Of a stretch of 64,000 bases of DNA, positions 1-11,404 are shown in pieces. The notes under the pieces are model-generated. The model worked only from the letters and a program-made list of their open reading frames with translations, was not told where the DNA came from and ran no database searches. The position numbers and the translations under genes were made by a program. Position 1 is the stretch's first letter; each line of letters begins with the position of its first letter. Source of the stretch: Tenrec ecaudatus (Eukaryota > Chordata > Mammalia > Afrosoricida > Tenrecidae); assembly GCF_050624435.1 (NCBI RefSeq), contig NC_134538.1:114650437-114714436 (forward strand). The letters are read 5' to 3'.

Positions 1-309
1 AGAATTAAATGTGCTCCTTTAAAAAGTTAAATTCTATTATAAAATGATTAATATATTATTTACATAGTCTATGAAAGATTTTAAAGAAAGAGTTGCAAAT
101 GCACACACATACTAAAGTTAAAATTTTCACCAAAAAAATCTGCTCTAGAGAAAAAAATCTGTGAAAAGGCAATCAACATTTTTAGTAAGTGAAGTATAGC
201 ATGCAGTTATTTGTGAACTCTAAAACAAATGAATAAATAAGGTTTAATAATGTTTCTCTTTTATAAGTTATTTTATAGATTAACATAAACCATGTTGTAG
301 AATCAAGAA

Positions 310-480
310 GGTTCACTCGAGACGGATGACCCTGATTTTAATCTGTGCTCAACCATCAATTAGCTGTTTTAGCTGATACAATTCCCCTAACCTTTCTTGA
401 TTTAAATTCAATTATCCTTCAAATTGGAGAGTTTGCCTGCATTATCTCATAGGTCCTCCTAAGCTATACAATTCTGTGAT
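310..480 (+). repeat. Possible MIR-type SINE, highly diverged
   Basis: The order of motifs resembles the core and 3' half of MIR. A segment like 'tagctg...gatacaattcccctaacc' sits where MIR has the region before 'aacctctctg'. It is followed by a 'ttatctcataggtcctcc' stretch like the conserved 'acctcatagggt' block. MIR is an ancient tRNA-derived SINE of all mammals, mobilised by L2. Divergence is high, and the call rests on motif order only. Confidence 0.4.
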
Positions 481-1126
481 GGTAACAGGGCAGCCCTGCA
501 TTATTCCCATCTCCATCAGTTCGCGTGGCTTCATCTGACCCAGTTTTTATCAGAGTTCATTTAGGTTAATGGCATGGGTGTTTCGTAGTGTGTCCAAGGA
601 TAAAGCACTTCTAACCTATGTTTCATTTCTTAGGTCTTTAAAAAAATGTATATTTGAATTTCTTACCAAACAGATAACATTTAAACTTTACCATTAATAG
701 GAATCATATATTAGGTGGAAGAATATTCCTGCTCTGCATGATGGTTTGGTTTGCTAAATGTGTGTGTGTGTGTATAGTGTTTCCAGTTCACCAATGCAGA
801 ATATTTAAGATTTCAAAGATTTTTTTTTGGAAAAGAAGAGAAGAAAGGAGATGAGGAGGACGTGAGTATGGGATAAGTAAAGGCCTTCTTTCCTTGTGGA
901 CATGCAGGCATGGCACAACTTCCCATGGGACAGGCAAATGAAGAAGCAAATCAGAGCCTTTTCCTGGAGCTAGAGTTGTAAATCTCAAGTGTGGTGTGGA
1001 GATTGGTGGCTCATGATTAGTTGGGAAGTGAATTAAAGTCATTTGATATTTACTAAAGAACCAAACTTAACAGATGATTTTGTTTAAAATAAAAGTACAT
1101 TCAGGCTAAACCTATAATTATACCAA

Positions 1127-1157
1127 CCCCCCCCCACACACACACATACACATACAC
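1127..1157. repeat. Poly-C / (CA)n simple repeat
   Basis: A run of C followed by CA dinucleotides with a few T interruptions. Confidence 0.9.
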
Positions 1158-1399
1158 CTGCTTCTGTTCTGACAGACTCTCTAGAGGAGGAGAGATTAAT
1201 AGGTGGATTAATAGAAGGCAGTAAACTGTTTATAGCTCTTAGAATAAGTGCTTCTCTAGCTGGAAAAACAAACAACAAACAAAACAAAACAACCTAAACT
1301 TCTTTGGATGAAATCACATAAACCTAACTCAAATTATCCTAAAGAAATAGGTAAGTTATCTTCTCAAATACTGGAAAGGACCATGCAACTGCCTAAAGT

Positions 1400-1605
1400 T
1401 TTGGTTCGCTTCCCCTGTGTCAGTTCTAACTCAGAGTGACCTGGTAGACACGGAATGAAACCACCCTTGCCATGTTTGAGGCCGTCGCTGCAACCATGGT
1501 GTCAATCCACCTCTCTGTGGACCGTCCTCCTGTGGGTGACCCTCTACTTTACTAAGCGAGATGGACTTCTTCAGAGAATGGCCAACTCCACTAACATTCC
1601 AAAGA
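1400..1605 (-). mobile_element. RTE-type LINE 3'-end fragment
   Basis: Read on the minus strand, this matches the 3' end of the RTE/BovB-type LINE found repeatedly in this window. Shared blocks include 'caaccatggtgtcaatcc', followed by the block around 'ctctactttactaagc'. The same blocks appear at 3850-4195, 23395-23600 and 32740-32880. It is a short, 5'-truncated, decayed copy with no coding capacity. Confidence 0.55.
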
Positions 1606-2008
1606 AAGGGAAAAGTGTCCCACTTTGCTCTTAGGATGAATTCTGGTTTTTCTTCTAAAGTAGAACCTTAAATTCATCCTGTAGTTTGTGTTCTTTCATG
1701 TTCTCCTGGGTCTCAGGGAATATCCTTTACTACTGCAGACAATGCCTTCCACCAAATGCACTCCACCAAACCCATGGCGGTGGGACACTTTTACAATCCA
1801 GACTGCATCCCACTTTAGAACTGAGAGAGAATACGTACGTCTGTCCTAAGGATGTCCAGGTGTCCCGTGAACAACATGAGGTTGAGCAGTAATGACCGAC
1901 CTGCCATCCAGTGTCAAATCCAGAGTGCTTCCCATTAAATCTGACTCCTAGTGACCAGAGAGCTTACCAATGACATGAAGTTCATTAACACATATTTGGT
2001 ATGATCTA

Positions 2009-3298
2009 TGAGTGGACTTTCAAAAGTTCCCTGATAAATGGAACTAAAGGATAAAAATAGACGTATGTAATTTATTTCTCAACATAATCCAGTCTAGGTC
2101 TAGATCTTTCAATAAGCGACAAAACCAGCCAGTTCAGCCATCCCTCACGAACTGGAGGTCCTGAAACTTTAATGATATTCATACAGTTTTGCTTTATTAT
2201 TATTATTAACTAAAGAAAAGACATCATGCCTTTTAAAGATATTTTTAAGATTAGGAAGGAAACAAACAAAAAATGGCCACAAAGAGCCAAACCAATTCTA
2301 TAAAGTGAGCGTCTAATAGTTTCCCTGCTGTCTAATCAAAACGCTCACAAAATTGCCCTCGTTTAATGAGAAAAACTGGCAGGAACATTGTAGTGACTGA
2401 GAAGGCATTTTTCTGCTAAAGCTTTGGTTAACTTTCTCAAAACCTTCTCATAATAAACAAATGTTTTATTATTTGGATCTCCAGAACATTATTTGGCTAC
2501 TAACAGGAAAAATGCCTTAAGCTGCTCCACCCACCCCCAAATTTGCTCTTGACCTTTGGCTTTGGCTTTGTCAGGGCTGAATCCATCTCTTGGCAGCTAC
2601 ACTGGTTGCACTTTTTCTTCAGGACCATCCTGGTAACGTCACGTTCCAGCTCCTGTTACAATTCTTCCAAGAAACGCTTCAAGGTCTTAGTCCACGCGGT
2701 TCTCATCTCCAGGGGAAGCACTACTCCTGTCCTCAGTGGACTGGAGGACCCATTTTGGCCCCCACTGGGAAGAACTTTACTCCGACGAAATTTTCAGTCT
2801 GAGTTGTATTAGCAGAACTAATCGAGATGTCTATGGTGCTGATTATTTTTCTGCTATTGATCATTAATCCTTTTAGGGCTGGGACAATATTAATTGTTTC
2901 CTCAAAACCTGATGTGAGTGATCTTGGGGCTTCATTTCCAACATTATCTTATTCCTTCTTAGAACAAGTTATTCTTTGTAAATTGCTGATTACTTTGGGG
3001 CATTTCCCCCATAAACTTTTCTAAAATTATTCATGTCTTCCCCATTCTTCCATCTGAGCTTCACCAAATATTGGTGTTTGTTGGAATTTTAGTATGATTT
3101 TAGTATAAATCATATTGCTATAATAGGTTCTTTTTCACACTGGCGTCTTATTCTTCTTACTGCCTCAAATTAGATCCCCTTCAGACAATGTTAAAACCAC
3201 TGAGTACAAGTTCGTGTGGTGCAAAAAGTAAACTGGAGTCCATATGTAGTTTTTTTTCATCAAATGCATATTCCATGAACATTTTGAAGACCCTTTTA
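2009..3298 (-). mobile_element. Near full-length mariner transposon, dead
   Basis: About 1.29 kb, the normal length for a mariner, lying between TA dinucleotides (2007-2008 and about 3299-3300). The ends form imperfect inverted repeats: the low end has 'tgagtggactttcaaaag', and the high end read in reverse has 'gggtcttcaaaatgttcatg'. The minus strand between them is a broken mariner transposase. One block reads like RIVTG..T.RYQ..PEEK, which corresponds to the family's RIVTGDETWLYQYDPEDK segment. In it the first catalytic Asp codon has become Ala (2648-2650), and a stop follows two codons later. The C-terminal part, with 'ccagttcgtgagggatgg' in reverse, and the 3' UTR continue to 2009. Mariners move by cut and paste into TA; this copy cannot encode an active enzyme. 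The exact subfamily is not assigned. Confidence 0.8.
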
Positions 3299-3363
3299 TA
3301 TGCGTTACATACTACACCAACATTAGAGCTACATTTTCAATACCAACTAGAAATGGTTTGGGT

Positions 3364-3376
3364 CCCCCCCCCCCCC
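3364..3376. repeat. Poly-C tract (13 C)
   Basis: An uninterrupted run of 13 C. It creates a proline run in overlapping open frames, which are not genes. Confidence 0.95.
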
Positions 3377-3849
3377 AAGTGGACAGTTTCCATGCCTGTC
3401 TGAATAGCTGATGCACCACCACCAATTCTATTTCCTTTCCCTTTTGGAGCTGTGCTCCTGTGCCGGATTCACTTAGCTTGACACAGTAGGCAACCACAGC
3501 GGCAGAATTCAGTTTATGGTATAATTCAAGCAACTCGACGTATTCTTGTAATGAAATTATTTTTCTCTGCATCTTGTGAACAACACTGGAGTCACTGGTG
3601 ACACGTGGTACGGGTCCCTTGGTGTGATGCAAGGTTTGGATATTACACTAAACACAATGAAAAGTAAGCAAAAGCCAAGAGAGCTCACGATTTACTGCAA
3701 AAGGCAGTTTACCAGAGGCGACTTCATGTGAGGAGTAGTGTAGTACGGCCTTTAAAAATATCCACCCAGCAGTGGAGCCATTCAGTTCAGGTCCAGATTG
3801 GTCAAGGAGTCAACGGTAAATTGTTGATCTTAACGTGATACTGCTTTTA

Positions 3850-4195
3850 CCTCATTGCTGTTGGTAGGTGTCTTCAGGTCTGTTCCAGTTCATGGCAACC
3901 CCTATGCACAACGGAGTGAAACCCTGCCAGCTCCTGAGCCCCCTCACCGTGCTTTCTAGGCCTCAGCCCATTGTTGCAGCCATGGTGCCGACCTGTCTTC
4001 TTGAGAACCTTCCTCCTTTCCACTGCCCCTCGACTTTACCAAGCACGATGTCCTTCTCCAGGGACAAATCTGTCCAAAGGGTAAGGATATAAGACAACAT
4101 CCCACTTTCCTTGCCTGTAAGGATCACTCTGGATATACTTCTTCCAAGATGGATTTGGTTGTCCTTTGGCAGGTCGCGGTACTTTAAACTTCACC
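3850..4195 (-). mobile_element. RTE-type LINE 3'-end fragment
   Basis: This minus-strand copy carries a recognisable series of 3' blocks: 'cccattgttgcagccatgg', 'ttgagaaccttcctcc', 'tttaccaagcacgatgtcc', 'ttctccagggac', 'ccttgcctgtaaggatcac' and 'acttcttccaagatgg'. These correspond in order to blocks of the larger copies at 23395-24715 and 32650-34260. It is about 350 bp, 5'-truncated, with the reading frame destroyed. Confidence 0.75.
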
Positions 4196-4199
4196 AGCA

Positions 4200-6090
4200 G
4201 CCCAGACAAATTGCTATGGCCACAGGGGAGAGTAAACGTATGCAGATCTCCAAATTAGTCCAGAATCAAATGGAATAATGGATAATGAAGAAGGAGTATC
4301 CAAAGTTGCCATTCTCTACTGAAAGGAATACACTACATACATGTGTTCATGTTTACTTAAAGTGTTCCTTTTAGAGAACATGTAGAAAACAGAAATAAAC
4401 ATTTACATAGTTTTCACTTCCATTTATAGGAGTAAAGTTATACTAATGCAATTTAAAGATAATGCATCTTTATATCTATGAAAGAATCAAGCAGGTTACA
4501 AAAAATGCAGAAAGTAATAGCCCAATCAGGCTGTTGTTTGTAAGACATATAAACAGACAGTTCAAATAGCTTAAAAGGAAAAGAGAGTTTGTTGCTTTAA
4601 AATGATAACTTGTATTTCATAGCTAAGACTAATACAAGGTTGACTTAATTTGACTAACTAGTCTATGTGTGTGTTTATGTCAAATACTATTCAGTGATTT
4701 TTATTAAACATTTAGACATTCAAATGACCACTGAATTACTTATTTCAGCTTTGACTTTCAAAGTACATTATAGCAGATATACTCCCCTGGTTAAAATAAT
4801 CTTATACATTCCTTTATTTTTAGTAAAAACATGAAGAGGAACATATATATTTTCAAGTATAGATCTAGAAAGAGACTTAATAACTATAAAAAATAAAATT
4901 TAAAAACCCATAAAAGTTGCTTGTCAATCATATTTCTAAATTATTGCATTCAGTAAGGACTTTTAGGTTAGTAATAATTAGTGCTAAATGTATATAGTGT
5001 TAGGAAAAGTTCTAGGTCTTGGAGACTAAAAATATCTATTTTCAAATGATTCCTACAATTGAGGACTTGATAATTTCACAGTCTCAGATGTGTGTGTATG
5101 TGTGCTTTGGGCATATATGAGTGTCAGTTTGCATATATATATCTGGAAGCTGAATAGGGATGAAACAATAATGAGAATGTTTGGAGCAGGATACTATACT
5201 TCATAAACTTTAAGTTTTTCAAAATATGGGATTATGCATAACTTTCACTAAAGTAGGGTAGATTGGATTAGTAGATATTAGTGTAATATATTAAACATAA
5301 AATTAGTAAATATAAAATAAAATTCATAAATCTGAATATAGTTCACATATATGCATGCTAAATAAATGCATCAACTAATGTATATATTATAGAACACAAA
5401 AATGACTACATTTCACTTATAGGTATGATAAGCAGTCTGTAACTGTGACTTAAATGATGCAGCAATGATAAAGTAAAGCTTACAGTTAAAGTTGTAAGTA
5501 TCAATAAGCTTCAGTACGGAGCACAACTATTCTGGAACAAGCCTACGTTGATGACATTTAAGCTAATCCATCAGTCCTCACTGCTCATTCAGTAGCTAAA
5601 GCACTTTCCATTTGTGTGCCAGTTGGCACCTTGAGTTTCTTTTCAATTATGCTTTTAATTTTGAGTTGTATGTCACCTTCCATTCCATTGCAATTTTAGG
5701 AAGTAGCGCTTTCTCACTTGTTGACTTGTTAAGTCATTCTGAACAACAAAATGTAAATCCGTCAAATTTGCTAAAAAGGATTATGGTATTGTATTACATC
5801 CTGACCTACACAAATCCACTTAATTCCCAAAGTCACTCTTTCAAATCAATCCTAGCCTACAGTCTATATTGCTGAAATAGCCTATTTTTTTTGTCTACTC
5901 CTATGACACCACCAGAAACTTTTTTCTAAGATCCCACTCTGACCAAAAATTGCTTACTTATTTTTTTATCTAATAATTTTAGACTGGAGTGTAAGAAAAA
6001 TAACTCATACTATCACCCAAATAATCTTCTCATAATAGTTTATATTTCAATTACAACTACTTTACTTTCTGATAAAAAAATTAAATATAA
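4200..6090. other. AT-rich non-coding DNA, nothing recognised
   Basis: No gene and no repeat I can name. The composition is strongly AT-rich with short TA and TG runs, for example near 5090-5150. Confidence 0.6.
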
Positions 6091-6790
6091 AATGGGCTTC
6101 TTCCCAGCAAGATTGCTTTTGAAGAGGCGATAACCTGGTCAGAATTGGTGTGGGAGAATAAAGAAACACAGAAACAGGCCTGTGGCTAGCATTGTCTGAG
6201 ACTTATAGAGAGGGTTTACTGTAACAGTAGATTTTCAATCAAGCAAGCATAATTAATATAGTAAAACAAAAATGTTTAGTCTTGGTTCATTTAAAACATT
6301 AGAGGCCCCACTATAGTCAGATTAAAGAGCAGAACACAGTTACAATGGCTCCAGATAACTTAATACTTAGAAAATCAAGCATCAGGCAGTGTCGAAGAGG
6401 TTATTCAGTGGGGCATTAAGCTCCACTCTGTTCAGAGGCCTACCTCTTTATCTTCAGGGGGAAAGCAGGCCAAGATAAAGGAAGCAAAAGCTGGGAGGTT
6501 ATGTACATGACTCTGGAATCAAGTGGATATGATTAGACATGATTATAAACTGAGCTTTGTTGTTTATTAGTCCTCATTCCTGCAGGGGTAATTCCTTAAC
6601 TATCTACACACTCTTTTGAGATTTGAATACTTAAAACACAAGTCGAAGCCTTGGTCTTTGATGTAGGGAACTCTGGGGTGGTAAGAGGACATTTTTGGAT
6701 CCCAAGTTTGGCAGACCCCTGGATTGTTGAGCGATGGGTAAATTGAACAAAAATTACAGTAAAAACTTAGCAAAGAGGCCACCCCAGAAA
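6090..6790 (-). repeat. Possible retroviral LTR-like segment
   Basis: The segment holds blocks such as 'cagtggggcattaagctcc', 'gaggcctacctctttatc' and 'ggaggttatgtacatgac', which resemble a mammalian LTR read in reverse. It is followed near 6697 by 'ttttggatcccaagtttgg', which might be the leader next to a primer-binding site. I cannot find paired LTR ends or a target duplication. Low-confidence family guess. Confidence 0.25.
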
Positions 6791-6799
6791 CTTGGTTCA

Positions 6800-8460
6800 G
6801 CAAATTGAAAAGATGCTTTTGCATGTACACTTCTGCTGAGAGACAGAGTGTCGATCGGTCAATTTTGAGCTATTCTGACCCAGAACATCTTACCATGGAA
6901 CAGGGACTAGGTACTAAAATTTCTCTGCAGACCAAAGCAAGCATAGATGAATGCCAATTCTGTCCTTGCTCTGCAACCTTCAGAATCCAAAAACCGCTCC
7001 TAATTCCATCTTCCCCTACCTCAATTAAAAACTGATTTTTAATTTTTTGTGTGCTTGAATATGGCTCATTCTCATGATAAATGATACTCTAGGGCATTTG
7101 AGTTCAATTTGGTTGAGATGAGCATCTGAGATCTGCGTATCTGAATACATTTATCTGAACCACATGGATCTACAATTGGGTTAGAAATCTAATGAAAATG
7201 CATTATCTTAATATATCTGGTATCCCTGAATTTATTGCTGTTACAAGAGCCAGAAAAAAACCACACAAGTAATTTTTTTCTTATAGAATTTTGGCTCTTC
7301 TACTGCCATGCTTAGCCAGAAGCACACTGCATAAATATTCAGAAAATTAAAGAGAAAAAGGCAAAATATTGTCCACATTGTTTTAGGCCTCCCAAGTAGT
7401 TTGCTTCAGGTTACTAGCTATTTTACTCAAATATTTACATTCTCTCCTAATACTGCCTATCTTAAGTATTTCTTCTATGCAGATAGCTGAGAAGATAGAT
7501 ATTAGTAAACGTGTATTGGCAATAAGTCAGACATACAAATTGTGAAGAAAATTTCTTTATCTGATTAAACCAAAATGGAGATGGAAATAATGTTAGCGAC
7601 AGAAAAAATAATGTAATGCATGATCATGAGAACAGGATCCGTATTTCATGTCTCCTTTTGATGGAAGCAGGGACAGTGCTGCCTCAACAATTTGATTATA
7701 ATTTTTAAAAATTATTTATGCAATTTTCTGTTTTGCAGTTTGAGATATACCAGAATACATTTTTATTCTATTAATCAAATCTGTATTCTAAAGCCTGGGA
7801 GGAAAGGTTCCTCAATGTCATTTTAAAATGGTATGAATTATTTTCTTTAAAAACTAGACATGTAAGTATCATAAACTGTTTAATAAACACTGTCCTTTCA
7901 GTGAAAAATAGAGCAGCAAGGGATAGATATGTTATTTTCAAATACTGTGAAACAGAAGCAGAAGAGGACGGAGTGTGCAGCATTTTCCCAGCAGTGTGAC
8001 CAAACTCCCAAGGCGATGAGGAAAGAGTCAATGTGCAGAAATGGCATGGGGGCCATGGTTGGGGTCGGGTGGCTACACTGAGGAGACTGAGCACTCAGCT
8101 CCACAAAAGTGAAGGACTGCCTTCTGTGGGGCAGAGGTCAGACGGGCCGTCGCCCTCCCTTCTGCTTTACCTTGCTATGACACTAACCGTTCCTCCTGGG
8201 AGACTGAAGTCCGCTGCTGGGTTCCATAATCGGTTGGAATGGCAACACTGAACCCACAGGCAATACTCACAAGGATGGGAGTATTTTAGGGAAGTTAGCA
8301 AGTTCCCACAAACATTAGAAAATATCCATACTTGTTCAATCTGTATGCTCAGCAAATCATCAGAAAAGTCAGGCTGTAGGAAGAAGAATGCAGCATCAGG
8401 TTTGAAGGTAGAATTATACACAGGCTTGGAGGAAGAATTATTCAACATAGCCTTATTTGT
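6800..8460. other. Unassigned non-coding DNA
   Basis: No gene seen. Overlapping open frames on both strands at 7771-8589 share no recognisable domain. The stretch around 7985-8270 is more GC-rich than its surroundings but shows no splice-bounded exon I can support. Confidence 0.5.
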
Positions 8461-8462
8461 TG

Positions 8463-8590
8463 AAAGCAAGACAGACTTGAAGCACCTGCTGGTGGAAATA
8501 AAAAATGGCAGTCTTCGGTATGGATTGCAATTCAATGATAAGGGAGTACAGTCTGCACAAGTGGACCGACAGACAACATCATGATACAAA
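8463..8590 (+). mobile_element. RTE-type LINE internal fragment
   Basis: A plus-strand fragment matching the reverse-transcriptase region of the RTE family: 'gcagtcttcggtatgg', then 'ttgcaattcaatgataag', then 'caagtggaccgacagac'. The equivalent blocks are at 22640-22720 on the plus strand and, in reverse, at about 10268-10400 and 23930-24090. Confidence 0.65.
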
Positions 8591-8797
8591 ATTTTAAAAA
8601 GCTATAAATATGTATGCTGCTTGCAAAAATGACTTCTCTTGCTAAAAATCTTTTCACAGTTTTTGATGCCTTTTCTCCACACAGATGTACTTAATTCCTG
8701 GTTCTTGTCTTGGTTGTTTCTCTGTTTTTGAGTTGGTACACTTTGCACCAAGTGGAATAGAAAAACTGACCCGCACACAACATAGAATCCTCTACAC

Positions 8798-8993
8798 CAG
8801 TGGTTCTCAACCTTCCTATTGCTGTGACCCTTTCATACAGTTCCTCATGTTGTGGTGACCCTCCCCCACCATAAAATTATTTTCATTGCTACTTCATCAC
8901 TGTCATTTTACTACTGTGATGAATAGGACGACCCCTATGAAAGGGTTGTTTGACCCCCAATGGGGGTAGCGACCCACAGATTGAGAAGTTATT
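8798..8993 (+). mobile_element. SPIN-type hAT element, short internal-deletion form
   Basis: The left end is CAGTGGTTCTCAACCTTCC, the terminal inverted repeat of the SPIN family of hAT DNA transposons. About 130 bp of the left end follow ('cagttcctcatgttgtgg', 'cattgctacttcatcac'). The sequence then jumps to the other end ('cgacccctatgaaagg', 'gacccccaatgggggtag', 'cgacccacagattgagaa'), giving about 196 bp in all. It lacks a transposase, so it could only move with one supplied in trans. The last few bases of the right repeat have decayed, and I could not confirm an 8-bp target duplication (left flank ctctacac). It shares roughly nine in ten positions with the copy at 37038-37461 over the left end. 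Confidence 0.8.
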
Positions 8994-9046
8994 AGCATCC
9001 TCCTCTCACACATTCATTTGGTGAGTGTTACAAATATGATAAGAGA

Positions 9047-9245
9047 GGAGCCCTGGTGACATAGTGGTTACACATTGGGCTACTAACTATGAGGCCAGCA
9101 ATTCAGAGCCACCATCCACTCTGCAGGAGAAAGATGACACTTTGTATTCCCATAAAAAGTTACAGTCTCAGAAACCCACAGAAGCAGTTCTACTGTGCCC
9201 TACAGGGCGGCCATGAGTCAGAACTGACTGCAATGTAGTGAGCTC
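9047..9245 (+). mobile_element. AfroSINE (tRNA-derived SINE), full length
   Basis: It begins 'ggagccctggtgac', the standard AfroSINE start, and runs through the tRNA-like promoter ('agtggttac', 'gccagcaattcagagcc'). Then come 'ctgcaggagaaagatgac', 'gttacagtctcagaaaccc' and the 3' block 'ccatgagtcagaactgac'. AfroSINEs are non-coding, Pol III-transcribed and restricted to Afrotheria. Their 3' end resembles the 3' end of the RTE LINE here, the presumed source of reverse transcriptase. This is one of the best-preserved copies in the window. Confidence 0.92.
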
Positions 9246-9309
9246 AGAGCTCGGTCTTATTTACATGACGCAAGTCTACGTTGCTGCACAGTGAAAGCCA
9301 CGAGAGAAA

Positions 9310-9625
9310 GGGGGGTGAGAGTGGTGTATTATATGGCAATTGAGTTGTGGTGCTGGAGAAGGCTATTGAAAGCACCGTGGAGTGCAAAAAGTAAACAAAC
9401 CAATCTGTAGTGGAAACAAGTAAGTCCAGAAACTCCTTAGAGGCAAGGATGGTAAGACTGCATCTGACATCAGACAGATTATCAGGAGAGACCAGTCCCT
9501 TGCAAAGGATGCTGAATTTGGTAAAGTGGAGGTGCAGGAACAAAGGACGGCCCTCAAAAAGAGATTCAGACAGGGGTTTCATCGATGGTCTCAGGATAGG
9601 AACAACAGGGAGGATGACGCAGGGC
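9310..9625 (+). mobile_element. RTE-type LINE 3' coding fragment
   Basis: The plus strand carries the last part of the RTE open reading frame: 'gtggtgctggagaaggc', 'ccgtggagtgc', 'ccttagaggcaaggatgg', 'tatcaggagagaccagtcc' and 'tttggtaaagtggaggtgc'. These match the ordered blocks at 22975-23210 and 38410-38610. It is truncated at both ends and frameshifted. Confidence 0.8.
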
Positions 9626-9629
9626 TAGA

Positions 9630-10110
9630 TCCTTAGATTTATCTAAAGGATAGGGCTCACCAGGTTATAGATGCTAGTAAGTTCCAAGCCGGTGAGTTAA
9701 TTGTCAGATTGGAGACTGATCCTGACTCACAGAGCTGCAGAAGCTACTGAACCCAAGACCAGCAGATCGATTGACAGGCTGCTGGCTAACAAGTCCTAGA
9801 ATAAGCAGACAATATGGCAGGACACAGGCTAATTTGGACACAAGTCTGAAGAACAAGAGATAAGATGATCAGACGCAGATCCAGTGAAAAACAGGAGAGC
9901 TGTGTGCAAACATCCACATGTGTTGGAAGCATGCCACATCTTATAGGAAACTCCCTTTCCATTGATGGGCTACTTATGGCAGATTTCACCATGGAGATAA
10001 TTATTCAAGCTAACACCCCGAGGAAGCCGTCATCACTACTAAGCCCAGCCATCTTTACAACCAACCTTACGCACCATGCACAAATCCTCTGGGTCCTGAT
10101 TCATTTTCTA
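9630..10110 (-). repeat. Possible ERVL-type solo LTR (second family)
   Basis: Layout and wording ('acccaagaccagcagatcg', 'ggctgctggctaac', 'aatatggcaggacacaggc') resemble the segments at 32100-32642 and 54000-54600. All three look like minus-strand ERVL/MaLR-like LTRs. Ends are not defined and no target duplication was found. Confidence 0.3.
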
Positions 10111-10124
10111 GCTTTGGCATATAG

Positions 10125-10530
10125 CTGAAGCCATTGAAAGTACAATGACTGTGCCAGGTGTAGCGTAGTCCTTGAAGTGATGTTTTGCTTTTTAACACTT
10201 AAAGTGCTCTTTAGAAGTAAGATTGATCAATGCAATATATCCTTGACTTTTCACTACTACCTCCATTGGGGTTGATTGTGGATCTAAATAAAAATGAATC
10301 CTTGATAACGTCAGTCTTTGTCTGGTTGTAAGAATTTTTGTTTTCTTCACATTGAAGTGTAATCCATACTTAGGCTATAGTCTTTGATCCTTATTTTTAA
10401 GGGCTTCGAATCTTGACTACTTTCAGCAAAGTTTGATCATGTGTAATTTTTATTAATCCTTTTAATGAATGCTCATGCAGATATCACCGCAATCCATAAT
10501 ACAGTCATGTCCAGCACGATACCCCAGTTT
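10125..10530 (-). mobile_element. RTE-type LINE, 3'-side half of a split copy
   Basis: Minus-strand RTE reverse-transcriptase region: 'gttgattgtggatctaaat', 'tgaagtgtaatccatac' and 'agtctttgatcc'. The copy stops at about 10530, where L1 sequence begins, and resumes at about 14875 at the corresponding point of the family sequence ('gattgaataaatatggtg'). It is therefore one element split by later L1 insertions. Confidence 0.75.
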
Positions 10531-11377
10531 ACAAACATTTTATTTCTTCTTGAAATTCTTGACATCAACTCCCCTTTGTCCCCTCCCTCCCACACCTTAT
10601 CCCCCAGGAGCCCTGATTTTATTATTAATATTATTGTTATCATTTTGCTGTGGCTTACCCCACACGATACATCTATTCACCTACAATTCTGTTGTTCAAT
10701 CCCGGCGAGTCAGATCATACAATCTTCCTTGCTCTCAGCTCTGCCATCCCCTCTCTCGTCCTGTATTCTCAGGGAGCCGTCACTCTCATTGCTGTGTGAA
10801 GGCCTAGCTACCTTGGCTTCCATGCATCAAATGGTTAAATGAACCCATGCAGCTCTGAAAATATTAATGAGGTAAAGCAATAACCATATTACCAAGGGGA
10901 GGGAACAATGACGAACTAGAGGATAATTGTGTGTTTCCTCAGTGCTGCTCTGCAGTCTGAGTTAGTCATCCCTTTCAAGTGGCCCTTCTGTGAGGGACTA
11001 CTGTCCAATTCTCCTACAGGTGGTTTTGGGCCTCCACTCTGTCCACGCTCCTTCACATCCGTTCGATGGGTAGTGTTCGAATGTCTGATACCCATTCCCA
11101 TCGACACCTCATGATCTCACAGGCTGGTGTACTTCCACGTGGGCCATGTTGCTCCCTGCTAGATGGCCACTTGGTTAACGACCAGACTAAGTCCCCAGAT
11201 GCTATATTTGGGCACAATCAGCTTTCTTCGCCTCATTTACTTGATGCACCCATTGTGTCTTCAGCGATTGCGTCAGCGAAGGTGGATATCATCAAGTGCC
11301 CCATTATTAGAACAAGCTGTTCTTGTACTTTGTTAAGATTTAAGTAGAGGCCCAAAGTCCATCCGCTTTCTTATTGA

Positions 11378-11404
11378 ATGTATGTATGTATGTATGTATG
11401 TATG
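11378..11404. repeat. (TATG)n microsatellite inside L1 3' UTR
   Basis: About seven uninterrupted TATG units followed by CA-rich and TA-rich sequence. Confidence 0.95.

Larger units (their letters stand above)
1..1392. other. AT-rich non-coding DNA, no gene seen
   Basis: No convincing coding exon. It holds a weak MIR-like stretch, listed separately, a short TG run near 762-772 and a C/CA-rich tract at 1127-1157. The short open frames on the minus strand here have no recognisable domain and low-complexity composition. Confidence 0.6.

Noticed and set aside
8167-8589. A 140-codon minus-strand open frame
   Set aside because: It overlaps an RTE fragment read on the wrong strand and shows no domain; likely chance.
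9047-9110. tRNA gene
   Set aside because: The tRNA-like box A/B region belongs to an AfroSINE with its typical body and tail; no proper tRNA fold is expected.
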